Origin: Campanula takesimana
Lineage: Eukaryota > Streptophyta > Magnoliopsida > Asterales > Campanulaceae
Length of the DNA: 64,000 nucleotides
Reading direction: 5' to 3'
Assembly (NCBI GenBank): GCA_026119855.1
Contig: JAOWBW010000038.1
Coordinates: forward strand, 2,283,824-2,347,823
A program made the position numbers and the translations under genes. Shown here in pieces: positions 33,093-44,351 of the stretch. Position 1 is the first letter of the stretch. The number at the start of each line of letters is the position of its first letter. The notes below the pieces were generated by a model. That model saw nothing but the letters and a program-made list of their open reading frames with translations, had not been told where the DNA came from and did not search any database.

Positions 33093-35390
33093 ACCATTCA
33101 TGTTTTCTTTCTATGCTTGATTCTAATTTTTTTTTTTTGAAAGATGAATATTTAATTCAAGTTTTTAACCATAAGAGATTTTCTAACTTGAAGAAGTCTC
33201 TTGTTCTGTGTCTTGTTTAAACCCCTTGGATCATCTTTGTTGTTGTATAATATTTTACTTTTTATTTTTTTATTTAAAAAAAAAAAAAAAACTTTAATTT
33301 TTATGTTTCTGTTTTCAATCTGTCAATGGGTAGTCTTTTCTATCCATTAATGGTGGCACATACTGACCTTTTTGTTATGGTAGGATAACACTCAAGGTAA
33401 CATCTTTGATAAAAATTCCCTTTATACTCAAAAGTGACAAAGTCACTAACTTTCTGATAAAATCAGAGGCATAAAGGCTAAAAAGCTCAGATAATATTTC
33501 CTTAGTAGCTCGGGGCACGGCGTTCGCTGCGACGATGCACTCTTGCCAAAGGGAGATGTTATCTTGTGATTTGTACTCAGTATTAGGAACATGGAGTTCG
33601 CGGCTACAGTGTATCCTACTTGAAAGGTACAAATCACCTAAGCATGTTTACACTTTATAAGGACTCGGGGCACGGAGCTCACTACTACGATGCTTCCTTG
33701 TAGATAAATAAGTGTTAATATGTTTCAAAAATGCTTAAATTAAAGAACAAGCTTGTTATGTTTGAAATGCATGAAAATGAAGAAAAGGCTTGTTAAGCCT
33801 CAATTGCTTATTAAAAAAGCATATCTCTGCCTCAAGTGTTTTAAAAATGAGGCTTGCCTTAAAATGACTTGTTTTAATTTTATCAAGGGATGTTTATCAC
33901 AAATGATATCTTAGGTGTTACCATCGTTGCCATTAACACATTAGTGTGTGCTACATTGGTTTTTTTGTATTTTATTTTATTTTATTTTATTTTCGGATTT
34001 GTTCATTAAATTTTCAAAGTTTGAAAGTCTTTTATTTTTAAAGAGTTTACAATTTTGAAAAAGTCTTAAACAAATCTTTTTAATTGTGGTAAAATATTCT
34101 AGTAACTATTTCCCTAAAATCTTGGATTCTATCTTCATTTTTGTGTGGGAATCGGTTACTCTTTCTTTTACCCGTCCTTTTTACTTTTTACTTATTAGTT
34201 TTATTTTTTTTCGTTTTCTTTTAAACTTTTTTTAAAAAAAAACGTGACCGCCGTTTGTGTAGGCCGGATGTGTAGGGAGTTGGGTATTTTGTGTGCAAGT
34301 AAATAGGGGGAGTTTAGTTATGATAGTTTAAATGTGGTAAAAATAGGGGGTCTTAGTTAATTTAGGTGATAAGAGTTAAATCTAAATTAAATTCTATCTC
34401 TATTCACATTCCTAACCTCCTAAAATCGTATCCCTATTTACTCTCTTTCTCTCTGAAACGCTCCTATATACTCCCTCATCTTCATCGCTTTTTCTCTATC
34501 TCAGCAACCTTCCCCAAATCAAAAACTCTTCTCAGAAAATTCTCCTTTTCTACCTTTCAAAATTCAACAATGGCTTCACCTTCCTAAAACCCTAACCAAT
34601 CCGCACCTCAAGAGGAGTCACCGGGTGTTGTCTCGGGTGTTACTTCACCTATGGACATATCTCCCATGGTTTCCAATATCTCTCTATCTATGGCCATGTC
34701 CATTGATGATCCTTCCATGGTTGCTACTTCAGTAATCTACCCCGACCGTGACTGCCTCTCAACCACATGTTACTGCCACCAAGAAACCCAAACGTAAAGC
34801 CCCTTCTTCCTCCAAATCGGCTGCTTAACCCTTCAAGAAGACACCATCGGCTTCATTAATTTGATTTCTTCCCAACCAGGGGGAGATGGTGTGCTGGTAC
34901 TAGTGCAGGTACTAGTGCTGCTACTGATGTTACTGGAGATGCTAGTACTAGTGGATGATGGATAAGAAGAAGAATAACCTTGTTTGAAGGTTGATGTTGC
35001 CACAAGTCTTGGGCAATGGTTTTTCTTGATACTTTAAAATGGTTTCAAAACAATTTCTGTTTTTGGTTGGTTTGGTTTTTAAAACAATTTGTATTTTAGT
35101 TCTTAATTTAGAACTTTAATACTTTGGTGGTTATGCTTTGGTTTATGACTTGTGGTTTTGTGGATTTTAAAACTTTGATTTACTTTTTGTTTTAAACTAC
35201 TAATTGTTTTAAACATGGTTCTACTTTACAATTAGTATATTAAGTAAATCTTTGTTGTTTCGGTTAACTCCATGATTAAGGGGGAGTTAATCTTTGGTGA
35301 AATGCTCTGTTATACTGTATATGGCTAACTTGTTTTTGCAGGTACCAACACATAGGAGATTGGAAAGAAATCTCAAATTAAGGGGGAGAT
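33093..35390 (+). mobile_element. Non-coding spacer of the copia element
   Basis: The part of pol encoding reverse transcriptase and RNase H should start here but is not present in any frame. The stretch contains several T or A runs (33129-33139, 33277-33290) and two related GC-richer segments with GGGGCACGG (about 33512 and 33667). A decayed frame begins at ATG 34570 (MASPS, then stop) and reads on in the same frame as a Ser/Pro/Met-rich peptide to about 34800. It may be the remnant of a post-pol ORF as seen in Sireviruses (inference). The purine tract AATTAAGGGGGAGAT (35376-35390) directly precedes the 3' LTR. Confidence 0.7.
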
Positions 35391-36352
35391 TGTTAGTGCA
35401 GACAGAGGTGTTACCTCAGATGTTGCCACTGACAGTCTAAGTGTTGTGACGAAAATACTTTGTAATTTGACATTTCTTTCTAATATAATTTTATACTAAT
35501 GTCCTAATATTATTGTCTAGATGTTGGTCCATATTTCAGGTTATAATAAAGTTGATTTAAGGAGCTAAAAACGTGGAGAATAAATTAATAAAGATTTATT
35601 TATAAATGGCGAGTTATTGAAGGAGTTACAAACATATTTAACATGTGTTAAATATGTTAAATATGGAGAAGACCAAGTCCAAGGTTTGTTGCTGATCAAA
35701 TGGATGAAGTACAAGGCATGGGAAGCATGGAGTACAAGAAGGAGAAGCTTAGACTTGGGCAAGAAGAATTCGGTTGAGATAATTATGGAAGTTGGACCGA
35801 GTCAAGCTTGGATTGTGGAGAAGAAGTTCACACATGATCTCCCACTCTCCTCACACGTTTACAACAGCCCATGGCTGTTTCTTTGTGTAGCCTCCAAGAA
35901 TTTGTGGCTATATAGAGTGCTTGGATGAAGACAAGCCAAAATTTACACACATCCATAGCACAAGAACAAAGTACTTCTTGGCTCCTTTGTATCATTCCTC
36001 CCATACACTCTTTTCCGCACTCAAATACTTCGGGGTTTGAGTGTGTTTTGGCTAGGATATGATCATTGTACTTTGTTTTTATTTTGGTTCCATAGAGCGT
36101 ATATCATACTAGCTATAGGGAACCTTTTGACTTTGTAATTGGTATTGATTATAAAGTTTTCGCCATTTAGGCATCTCAAGTTATATTTATATAACTTGAG
36201 AAAAATATATCTCTTGTGCTATTTATTTTTCCGCTGCAAAACTCTTATATTTTCGGGTGTATGTATTCTGTCCGTCAGGGTGTATTACCTGAGGTGTTAC
36301 CTAATAATTGAGGTAACATCTGTTCTCAGAAAGCCTTTAACAAACAATTTCA
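35391..36352 (+). repeat. 3' LTR of the copia element
   Basis: It matches 28604-29573 closely, lacks about 9 bp near 35927, and ends CAAACAATTTCA immediately before the GCATA duplication. Confidence 0.92.
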
Positions 36353-36357
36353 GCATA

Positions 36358-37260
36358 TAATGAGTTTTGAATGAATCTTTGTCATATTATTTAGATTAAT
36401 CGTTCCAAACAAATATTTTGGGACCCACCATCACACATCTTGCATGGTAAATTTTTAGGGCCCACCCTCACATACCAACAAACTTTTTACCAACAATTTT
36501 TTTATTTTTTTTTTCCCGAAAGAAATACCAACAAATTATAAACCAACAAATATGAAAAATTTGCTCCAAAAAAATAAAATAAAATGGAAAATTAAAATTA
36601 AAAATAGATAAATGAATAAATAATGAGTTTGCACGTACTTTCCACGTGGTGCAAGTAGATAATGCAAATGCCACGTACTCAAACCAAATTTCCCGCAATC
36701 AAAAATGAAAATCAGTTTCTAGTTAGCAAGTACAGCCAACATAACACAACATAAAACCCGACCCGAATTGACCAGAAAACAGAACTAATTAACCACAGTC
36801 AAATTTAGGCAAACCATGGTTAACATTTGTCTGGTTAAAAGTCCTCTGCCTTGCTTTTAGAGTACTACCCATTCATTTGACTTGCACTCCTCACTACAAG
36901 ATCTCGATATTTTCAAAATCTCGCGATAAGAATGATTAAATTATTTATTTATTTACATAAATAAAATAAAAAATTAAGAGAGTGGTCATTTTAAAAAATA
37001 TATTTACAAATTAGAAGGGGATTGCTTGCTTTAAGATCTTTGTTGTTATGCTGGCTTCTGAAGATACAGCAGAATTTCTACAGATCCGAAGAAATAGGTA
37101 AGAAAAAAAAGAAACTTTTTTTTAAAAAAATAAAAAATAAAAAAAATCTTTAACCCAACAACAAAATCAGGTAAAAAAATTACAGTGCAAGTGCAGTGTT
37201 AGTACTATTAAATAGATAGAGATATATAGTTGTGTATGTATAGATCATAGATACAGAGAG
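36358..37260 (+). promoter_or_regulatory. Upstream region of the ARF gene
   Basis: No separate gene is seen. This AT-rich stretch lies between the copia insertion and the probable ARF transcript and must hold the promoter. TATA-like words occur at about 37220-37230 and 37262-37270, but the start of transcription cannot be fixed. The copia element sits about 1.8 kb upstream of the ARF start codon. Confidence 0.4.
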
Positions 37261-37331
37261 ACCTATATATGTATAGAGGTTTATTGTACTCATGGGTTTG
37301 GACTTTTTGTAGTGATCCAAAAAATAGAGGT

Positions 37332-37367
<36 letters not shown>

Positions 37368-37450
37368 GAGGCTGAAGAAGAGGAGAGAGAAAGTCAGTGA
37401 AAGAATCAGTCTTGAATATCTTTGTTGATGTGGTGAATGCATGGGTAAGT

Positions 37451-37491
<41 letters not shown>

Positions 37492-38196
37492 GTGTGTCGG
37501 TGATGGAGTTTGTTCTTCACTGAATATATATATATATATATAGATATGAATATTGTTGATGGCAAAGTGAATTCAAGAAATGATTTTTTTTTTAATTTCA
37601 ATTGTTTTGATTTGTGGGTTTTGTTTTGTTTTGTTTTCCTAATTGAATATTGGGTTTGAATTGTTTTGTGTTTTCATGAAGATTAGAAAGAGGAACAGAG
37701 GCTGAATTTCAGTTGCAGGGGTGCGAAATCAAGCTAAAATCAGATGATTTTTGAGTAATTTGAAGAGGTAAATTGGTGTAAATGAGAGTCTTCTTGAAGA
37801 ATTTTTGGTCATCAATCTCCATCTCCAGATTGTCTTCAAAATTTGGGTACTTTTTTTTTCTGTGGTTGAATTAATCTTTTCAAATTTCATTTTCAACTGT
37901 TTAATCAAGGATTTTTTTTTTCTTTGTTGTTCTTACAGTTCTGTCTGTTTGCTAAGAAGAAATTAAAGAGGTGAGAAACTTTAATTCATTTCATTTCATT
38001 TCATTGAATTTATTTATTTTTCTTTTGTCTTCTGATTCTGTTAATTTCCTTTTATTATCCTGCCTGAAATTTATGGTTTCATTTTATTACAGCATTTACT
38101 GTGTGAACTAAGCAGTCATTCAAGTTTAAGAAAGTGTGGGGGTTATATATGAACTGAAGAGGTGTTTGGATTGCTGTTATAAATTTGTTGATTCAG
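37261..38196 (+). promoter_or_regulatory. Probable ARF 5' leader with microsatellites and leader introns
   Basis: The stretch contains a (GA)n tract (about 37333-37361), a (GT)n tract (about 37453-37487) and a (TA)n tract (about 37524-37541). Consensus splice sites allow leader introns, for example donors at 37445 (GTAAGT), 37768 and 37971 (GTGAG), with acceptors ending at about 37717, 37938 and 38092. A small upstream frame (ATG at 37291, seven codons including the stop) may precede the ARF start. ARF genes commonly have long leaders with introns. The exact structure here is inference. Confidence 0.45.
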
Positions 38197-41074
38197 ATGA
38201 TTACCTTTATGGACTCAAATGAGAAACTAATGGATAATTCTGAGAGGTGCTTAGATTCTCAGTTATGGCATGCTTGCGCCGGCAGCATGGTTCAAATGCC
38301 GCGGGTAAATTCGAGTATTTTTTATTTTCCTCAAGGGCATGCAGAACATGCATCGGGGAATGTCGATTTTAGAAATCTTCCTAGGGTTCCGGCTTACATC
38401 CCTTGTCGGGTTTCGGGTGTTAAATTTCTGGCGGATCCGGAAACGGACGAGGTTTTTACGAAAATTCGTTTGGTTCCTTTAAGTGGTAATGATGTTAATT
38501 TTAATGATGATGCAATAGTTGGTATGAACGGATCGAACGATCCAAATAAGCCCACGTCGTTTGCAAAGACGTTAACACAATCTGATGCAAACAACGGGGG
38601 CGGATTTTCTGTCCCGCGATATTGCGCGGAAACTATTTTCCCGAGATTGGATTATTCTGCTGATCCCCCGGTTCAAACCATTCTTGCGAAAGATGTTCAT
38701 GGGGAAACGTGGAAGTTTAGGCACATATACAGAGGGACGCCACGCAGGCATTTATTGACAACGGGGTGGAGTACGTTTGTGAACCATAAGAAACTTGTTG
38801 CAGGTGATTCGATTGTGTTTTTACGATCGGAGAATGGAGAATTATGTGTCGGGATCCGAAGGGCCAAGAGAGGGCTCGGTGGTGGGCCCGAGACGTCTTG
38901 GAATCCGGCCGGGGGGAATTACGTTGTGCCATATGGTGGCTTCTCGGCTTTCTTGAGGGACGATGAGAACCGGACGGTGAGAAATGGTAATAATGGGAAT
39001 GGGAATGGAAATGGAAATGGAAATGAGAGAGTGAGGGCAGAATCGGTAATTGAAGCGGTTACCCTTGCGAGTAGTGGGCAGACGTTTGAGGTTGTTTACT
39101 ATCCTCGAGCAAGCACTCCCGAGTTTTGTGTAAAGGCATCGCTTGTGAAGTCGGCTATGCAGATACGTTGGTGTGCGGGAATGAGGTTTAAGATGCCTTT
39201 TGAAACTGAGGACGCGTCACGGATAAGTTGGTTTATGGGAACTATATCTTGTGTTCAGGTTGCTGACCCGATTCGATGGCCGGATTCGCCGTGGAGGCTT
39301 TTGCAGGTATGATTTTGTCTTTGAATGATCATATACTAGTTGGAAGTTGTTGGTTCTAATTAGGCCCTTGTTCCTATTGATCTTTGAGATTTGAAATATT
39401 TGGTTGGGATTGTCTTTATATGCCCAAATGAAGATCATAAAATATACTCCTTCAGTTCTAATATGAATGTGTATTTTCTTGTAACTATTTTTTCGTAATT
39501 ATATATTTAAAAACAAGAAGTTTATAAGGGTATATCAAGGATATTTAGAAATTTCGCTACTCAATTTTCTCAAGTGCAGAGTGTCCCTTAAATGAAAATA
39601 AAAAATAAACATTCTTTTTGGGACGGAGGGACACTTAAAATGGCACGGCTTGGTGCAATTTTAATGTTGCTCCATTGGAACATTGACTTAATCAATACTC
39701 CATCCGTCCCAAAATGAATGCCCCAAGTTGCTCTTTAAGCAATTTCGGATATTCATTTGAGGACAGAGTAGTATCATTTAAATCTATTAGCTGTGATGCA
39801 ATCTGCCTTGCTTTATTTCGACAATCCTTAGTTCATCTTGCTCATCATTATGCAATACCTCGTTAGCTGCTGTCCTAATGTTATTCCAATTTTGCTACTA
39901 GTTTGAAGTTATAGTTCGACAAGTTATACTTTTCCATTTTTCTCCGTCTTACTTAAACGCTATGCATTGCTGCTTAGTTCACTAGATTCCATAATGTGGT
40001 GCACTTTATACAGGTTACTTGGGACGAACCTGACTTGCTCCAAAACGTGAAACGTGTGAGTCCATGGCTTGTCGAGTTAGTATCAACCATGCCCACGATC
40101 CACAACACCCTCTCCCCCTTCTTACCACCACCCCGGAAAAAAATGAGATTCCCCCAACACCTCGATTTCCCTAATCTCGACCACCACCAACAGTTCCCAA
40201 TGCCGCCATTTTGCGGTGGCACCACCACCACCCTCCTTGGGCCCGGCAGTCATTTTGTCGGTAATTGTTTCTCCGACAACACTCCTGCTGGCATGCAGGG
40301 AGCCAGGCATGCTCCACATGGTTTATCTTTATCAGATATCCACCTCAATAGATTACAACAGTCCAATCTTTTCCCCACTCGTCCGTCCCCAAATATTAAC
40401 CCAACAATCAACAAACCAAGTAGTAGCAGTGACGACATTTCTTGCTTGCTCACCATGGGAAGTTCAAGTCCGACTCCAAGTCAAACCCCTAGCTCGAAAA
40501 AATCTCCGTCCCAGTTTTTATTATTTGGTCAACAAATACTAACGGAGCCACAAATCTCACTAACTTGCTCCGGTACTGGCCATAGTATATCTGACGGCTC
40601 TGCTTCTGGTTCGGGGTCGGCTCAAAACCAACGGGCCCGACTTCCAGATCGCTCTTCTTGTGAAGGGCTTCAATGGCACCAAGAAAATGATTTGGACACG
40701 GGTCATTGTAAGGTATTCATGGAATCTGAGGATGTGGGTCGAACTCTTGACCTTTCATTGCTCGGGTCTTACGAAGATTTGTACAGAAAGTTGGCAAACA
40801 TGTTTGGTATTGAAGTTAATGAGTTGCAGAATCATGTTTTGTATCGGGATGTCACCGGTACTGTCAAGCAGATTGGAGATGAACCATTTAGGTAAGAGTG
40901 GTTTTTTTTAATTGCATTTCTCTTTATTTTTACCCTTTTTTTTTGCTTTCCATAAAATCGTGTTTGTAAATTCATTTTTTCGTTTTCTTTTTGCGTAGCG
41001 AGTTTGTAAAGAATACTAAGCGGTTGCGGATTGTAACGGACTCGGGCAGCGACAATGTAGAATCTAGATTCTAG
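38197..41074 (+). CDS. ARF10: Auxin response factor, ARF10/ARF16 clade (three coding exons)
   Basis: This nuclear transcription factor binds auxin-response elements and in this clade usually represses auxin genes. The spliced CDS is 38197-39306, 40014-40891 and 40999-41074 (687 codons plus stop, usual for the clade), with GT-AG introns. Domains: conserved start SQLWHACAG (residues 21-29); B3 DNA-binding domain about 120-222 (FAKTLTQSDANNGGGFSVPR, TTGWSTFVNHKKLVAGD); ARF domain about 278-365 (EVVYYPRASTPEFCVKA); Ser/Pro-rich middle region with a DISCLLTMG motif (511-519) and an LLFG repression-type motif (539-542); C-terminal PB1 about 601-678 with the conserved Lys (HCKVF) and the acidic IGDEPF loop. 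An Asn-Gly repeat lies at 263-276. The middle region carries a miR160 site. ATG 38197 was chosen as the first in frame; ATG 38209 is an alternative. No defect is seen, so it is probably functional. Confidence 0.95.
39307..40013 (+). other. ARF intron 1, with two small MITE insertions
   Basis: The intron is bounded by CAG/GTATGA and TTATACAG/GTT in phase 0. It contains a Stowaway-type element at about 39447-39631 (left CTCCTTCAGTTCTAATATGA; right end mirrors CCCTCCGTCCCAAAAAGAAT). A 71-bp miniature at 39698-39768 has ends CTCCATCCGTCCCAAAATGA and CTCTGTCCTCAAATGAATA, flanked by TA. Confidence 0.8.
40289..40309 (+). promoter_or_regulatory. miR160 target site in the ARF mRNA
   Basis: The 21 bases from TGGCATGC to AGCCAGGCA (with CAGGG between) are complementary to plant miR160 apart from one G:U pair. 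They lie in exon 2 and encode the conserved GMQGARH segment of the middle region (residues 462-469). Cleavage here by miR160 is the established control of ARF10, ARF16 and ARF17 transcripts. Confidence 0.95.
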
Positions 41075-42088
41075 AGAGGATGGCAACTACATTTTTCCAA
41101 ATGTATAGTAGAATGACAAAACAATGCTTTGATCTTTGACCCTTGTTTTTTTTGTTTTGTTTTTGTGGTTTTTAGCTTTGTTGGAACCTTTTCTGCCAGA
41201 AACCTCTCCCTCAAGTGGTTGTAATATCTGCAAGGTTTGATGTATCTAATCCAGCAGAGTATGGTTCTATATGTTTTGTTAAGTATTATGTACTGAATTC
41301 ATGCCCCAAATTGTCTGAATCCATAGTGTTATTGTATTTCATCAAAAAAAAAAAAAAAAAAAACTATGTTTTTTGCATCCTATGTTCATGTTCAGAAAGT
41401 GAATTTAAAGCCCGGTCAATTCTATATTAATGTAACATGTATGAAGATTGGGAACAATTGTCCAAAATACTCTGAAAGCTTCTTATTTTGATCTATTATG
41501 GTCAATTTGATCAAATATCTGTCTAATCATTTTAGTGAAATTTTGAAATGGTCAATATAAATGAATTTTGATCAAATATTGATATCTGTCTAATCATTTT
41601 AGTGAAATTTAAAAAAAGGAAATGACAATTCATTAAGTGATTTATCAAAGACAGTTTTAAATTTTTTATTGTGATCATTAGATTGACACTAAAACTTGGT
41701 TAAAGTTTATTTATATTGACCATAGAAAATTCAAATGAGACAAACTTTCCGAAATAGAATACTATTTAATTCAAAATGGGTAAAAAATAAGTTAGTAAAG
41801 TATTGTTTTCCTTTTTAATTATATTAGCATTATTAGAAGAACAAAATTGTCAAAAACACTACTCCCTTTTTCCATAACAATGTGCACAAAATTGGAAGTG
41901 CACGGTATTTAAGGAGGGAATAGTAGTGGGTAATACATCTCAAAATATGATGTCCAACCCTATGCTAAATCTCCAACGAATGCATGTCTAGACTGACAAG
42001 AGATGCTCAAATATTTCTCCAATCAAAACTTAGACACAACTCAACATTAGCCTTCAGAAAACAACCACACGGGAAAATTTTTAACTTT
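41075..42088 (+). other. ARF 3' UTR and downstream flank
   Basis: The 3' UTR probably extends to around 41430, but no polyadenylation site can be fixed. An A run lies at about 41345-41363. Downstream is AT-rich DNA. A shortened Stowaway-like element (CTCCCTTTTTCCATAACAAT to GGAGGGAA) lies at about 41862-41919. No other gene is seen. Confidence 0.5.
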
Positions 42089-42157
42089 CCTAGGCGCTTC
42101 TGCTGATGATTATGTATTGAGTTCAATTATGAATTAAATTTGAAAAAAAAAAAAAAA
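42089..42157 (+). mobile_element. 5'-truncated SINE copy, same family as at 13.9 kb
   Basis: The sequence from CCTAGGCGCTTCTGCTGATG to the A-rich tail matches the 3' part of the SINE at 13935-14127 almost base for base. The promoter half is missing. Confidence 0.85.
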
Positions 42158-42509
42158 TTAATCATAAAGTTCCTAGTTTGACTTTACACGGAGATTAAGA
42201 AAAACTAAATGTTGTGAGTATGAAAAGTAAAATGGGAGAGAGAAAGTGGGTGGGGAGTTTTTGTTGTGAGAATGATAAGTAGGTCCCACTTTCCATTTTA
42301 GATAATAAAGCAAAGTAAAAACCTTAAATTGGGACTGACAAAAAAAGAAAGTGAGAACCTTAAAGCCGGACAGAGGGAGTATAATATAACGAGAAGTATG
42401 ACAAAGATAATAGTTTTGAAACGTAAAGGGAAAATATTTCCATAAACATACATGGTGTGAAAATCAAATACAATTAGTCCACTCCAAAAAAATCCATTGT
42501 TGTTGAAAT
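42158..42509. other. Non-genic stretch with a MITE right part
   Basis: A Stowaway-type right end (CCGGACAGAGGGAG, then TA) lies at about 42366-42381 and its interior extends leftward. The left end is unclear because of the SINE. No gene is seen. Confidence 0.5.
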
Positions 42510-43097
42510 TAGGGATGGCCAAACCGGACCGGAACCGGACCGGAACCGTCGAACCGGCCCGGAACCGGAACCGAAAAAACCGTAACCGTCATGAACCGCC
42601 ACGAAAACCGGAACCGTGGGAACCGGAACCGTTTTGGATAAGGGCCGGTTAAGGTTCAACCCCCCAAAAAACCGTGAACCGGCGGTTCCGAACCGCCCAA
42701 CCAAACCGCGAACCTGAACCGTCAGTAAAACCGTTAAAAAACCATCAAAATCATTAGATTTCTAACAGTTTCATTAGAATTAACCGTACTAATGGAAAGT
42801 TGACAAGAAAAGTTGTGTTTTGACTGATTTTTTTGCCAAAATCAGTGAATGAAAATAATAAAAATGTGTTTTTGACCGATTTCTAACAGTTTCATCAGAA
42901 TTAACCGTTAAAAAACCATCAAAAAATGAACCGTGGAACCGAACCGGAACCGGACCGAAATCGAACCGGAACCGTATTGTGACAACCGGAACCGGAACCG
43001 GTGTAACCAAGGGCCGGTTAAGGTTCACATAAAAGCCGAACCGGAACCGGCGGTTCCGAACCGGAACCGTAACCGGAACCGTGTTTGGTCATCCCTA
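42510..43097. mobile_element. Non-autonomous hAT element (588 bp)
   Basis: The ends TAGGGATGGCCAAA and TTTGGTCATCCCTA are identical to those of the hAT at 16339-20299. The 8-bp duplication GTTGAAAT flanks it (42502-42509 and 43098-43105). The subterminal zones are dense in AACCGG/CCGGTT words. The middle holds two copies of a TTTCTAACAGTTTCAT segment, and there is no transposase. The larger hAT, when intact, is the likely kind of source for its mobility. Confidence 0.95.
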
Positions 43098-43105
43098 GTT
43101 GAAAT

Positions 43106-43380
43106 GTCGTTATACAAAGAGTGTGTTTTTTTTTTTTTTTTTTTTTTTTGGTTTTTTGAAAGATACAAAGAGTGTGTTGTTAAAAACAAAACATAAGTCT
43201 ACGTACGTATTGAGGTCCATATTTCGTGTACGCTACAACAATCCTACACACGAAAAAACAAAACTTTGGAATTTCTAATCCTAACTACTCCTAAAATTAT
43301 ATTACCTCCGCTCACAAAATTAATCTCATCATTTAATAATTAACTTGGTTAAATTACTTATGAAATTTTGATTATTGAAA
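43106..43380. other. Non-genic stretch
   Basis: It contains a T run (about 43127-43149) and AT-rich DNA without a gene. Confidence 0.5.
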
Positions 43381-43546
43381 TTTTTTTGGGGGAAACTGGT
43401 TTCTCAATAAGTTATAAAAAGTCATGTTTTTATAGGGTTTAAGGTTTAGGGGTTTAGGGTTTAAGGTTTGGGGTTTAGGGTTTTAGGTTTAAGGGTTCAA
43501 AACAGAACTTTTTATAACTTATGGAGGAACTGGTTTCCTCCAAAAC
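43381..43546. mobile_element. MITE-like element with telomere-like core, copy B
   Basis: The left arm GGGGGAAACTGGTTTCTCAA followed by TAAGTTATAAAAAG is mirrored by the right arm (TTTTTATAACTTATGGAGGA, then ACTGGTTTCC). Between them lies a run of TTTAGGG, TTTAAGG and TTTGGGG words at about 43434-43496. This is the best-preserved of the three copies. Confidence 0.75.
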
Positions 43547-44136
43547 ACACTCTTGATTATTTGCGACATTTTTCTTTAAAATAATCATATTAAAATTGTT
43601 ACTGATAAGCAACTTTTAGAATAATATAGAAAGATAATTAGAACTAAGTTAAACATTAAAATCAAAATAGACAAAATTTTCAAGACGGGAGAAGCATTAA
43701 TTTTAGAATTACATAATATTTAACTTTGTTCATGATCAAAAGTAAAAATGAAAATTATTATAAGATCACGAGTGATATTTTTTTTACTTTTTACATTGAC
43801 TTAATCTAACCATTTATGTAAGTATGTATTTTCTTTTCCATTTAGTAAAAGGAAACAATAAGGAAAGACAGCATATTGTCAAATGATAATGAAATGGTTT
43901 TTTTTTTTATTTTTTTTTTTTTAAAAAAGGGTGACACATGTATGACAAATCTTTGATGGAAATTTAGTACATAAAATTTATTTAATATTGAGAAGGCAGA
44001 GGTCACATGGTAGACCAATTTGTTATTTTCTCAAAGGATAAAAGAAAACAGTGAATAAATGTCCCATTTAAGTGCCGCAGGAATCGGGCAATCCGAATTA
44101 AATTAAACCAGTTAGCTGAGTTGAAATCTCACGCAC
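43547..44136. other. Non-genic AT-rich stretch
   Basis: T and A runs near 43900-43930 are the only landmarks. No gene is seen. Confidence 0.5.
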
Positions 44137-44272
44137 CACTTTTGTGTGTCACTCCATGTATCACTTCTAATCCAACCATTGACATGTTTGGCTATATCAA
44201 TAATATTTGAATCTCAATAATTATTAGCCGTTAGATTACTTGTGGCACATAGAGTGACACAAAATAGTACAA
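44137..44272. mobile_element. Foldback MITE of about 135 bp
   Basis: The left part (CTTTTGTGTGTCACTCCATG, then TATCACTTCTAATCCAACC) is mirrored by the right part, which reversed reads CTATTTTGTGTCACTCTATG, then TGCCACAAGTAATCTAACGG. Arms of about 40 bp surround a short centre. The target duplication is unclear. Confidence 0.6.
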
Positions 44273-44351
44273 ATGATTTGGACTCCAGTTAGCTATGCTT
44301 TGAATGATCGCAAAGTATGGGAAAAGGAAGCTTACAAAAATAAAAAAACTT

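Larger units (their letters stand above)
28604..36352 (+). mobile_element. Copia LTR retrotransposon lacking reverse transcriptase (7.75 kb)
   Basis: This is a complete insertion flanked by the 5-bp duplication GCATA (28599-28603 and 36353-36357). It has LTRs of 970 and 962 bp, a tRNA-Met-type primer-binding site and a polypurine tract. Order: 5' LTR 28604-29573, gag-protease-integrase 29628-33092 (broken), a 2.3-kb spacer, purine tract, 3' LTR 35391-36352. The Gag with two zinc knuckles and the long gap between pol and 3' LTR suggest the Sirevirus/Maximus side of Ty1/copia. Reverse transcriptase and RNase H are absent, so it cannot move on its own. The LTRs differ by a small deletion near 35927 and scattered changes. 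Confidence 0.93.

Noticed and set aside
37290..37601. Open frame rich in Thr-His and Ser-Leu on the minus strand
   Set aside because: It translates the GT and GA microsatellites of the ARF leader.
43424..43500. Interstitial telomere from an ancient chromosome fusion
   Set aside because: The tract is short and degenerate, and sits between inverted arms that recur at two other places in the window. A dispersed element explains it better.
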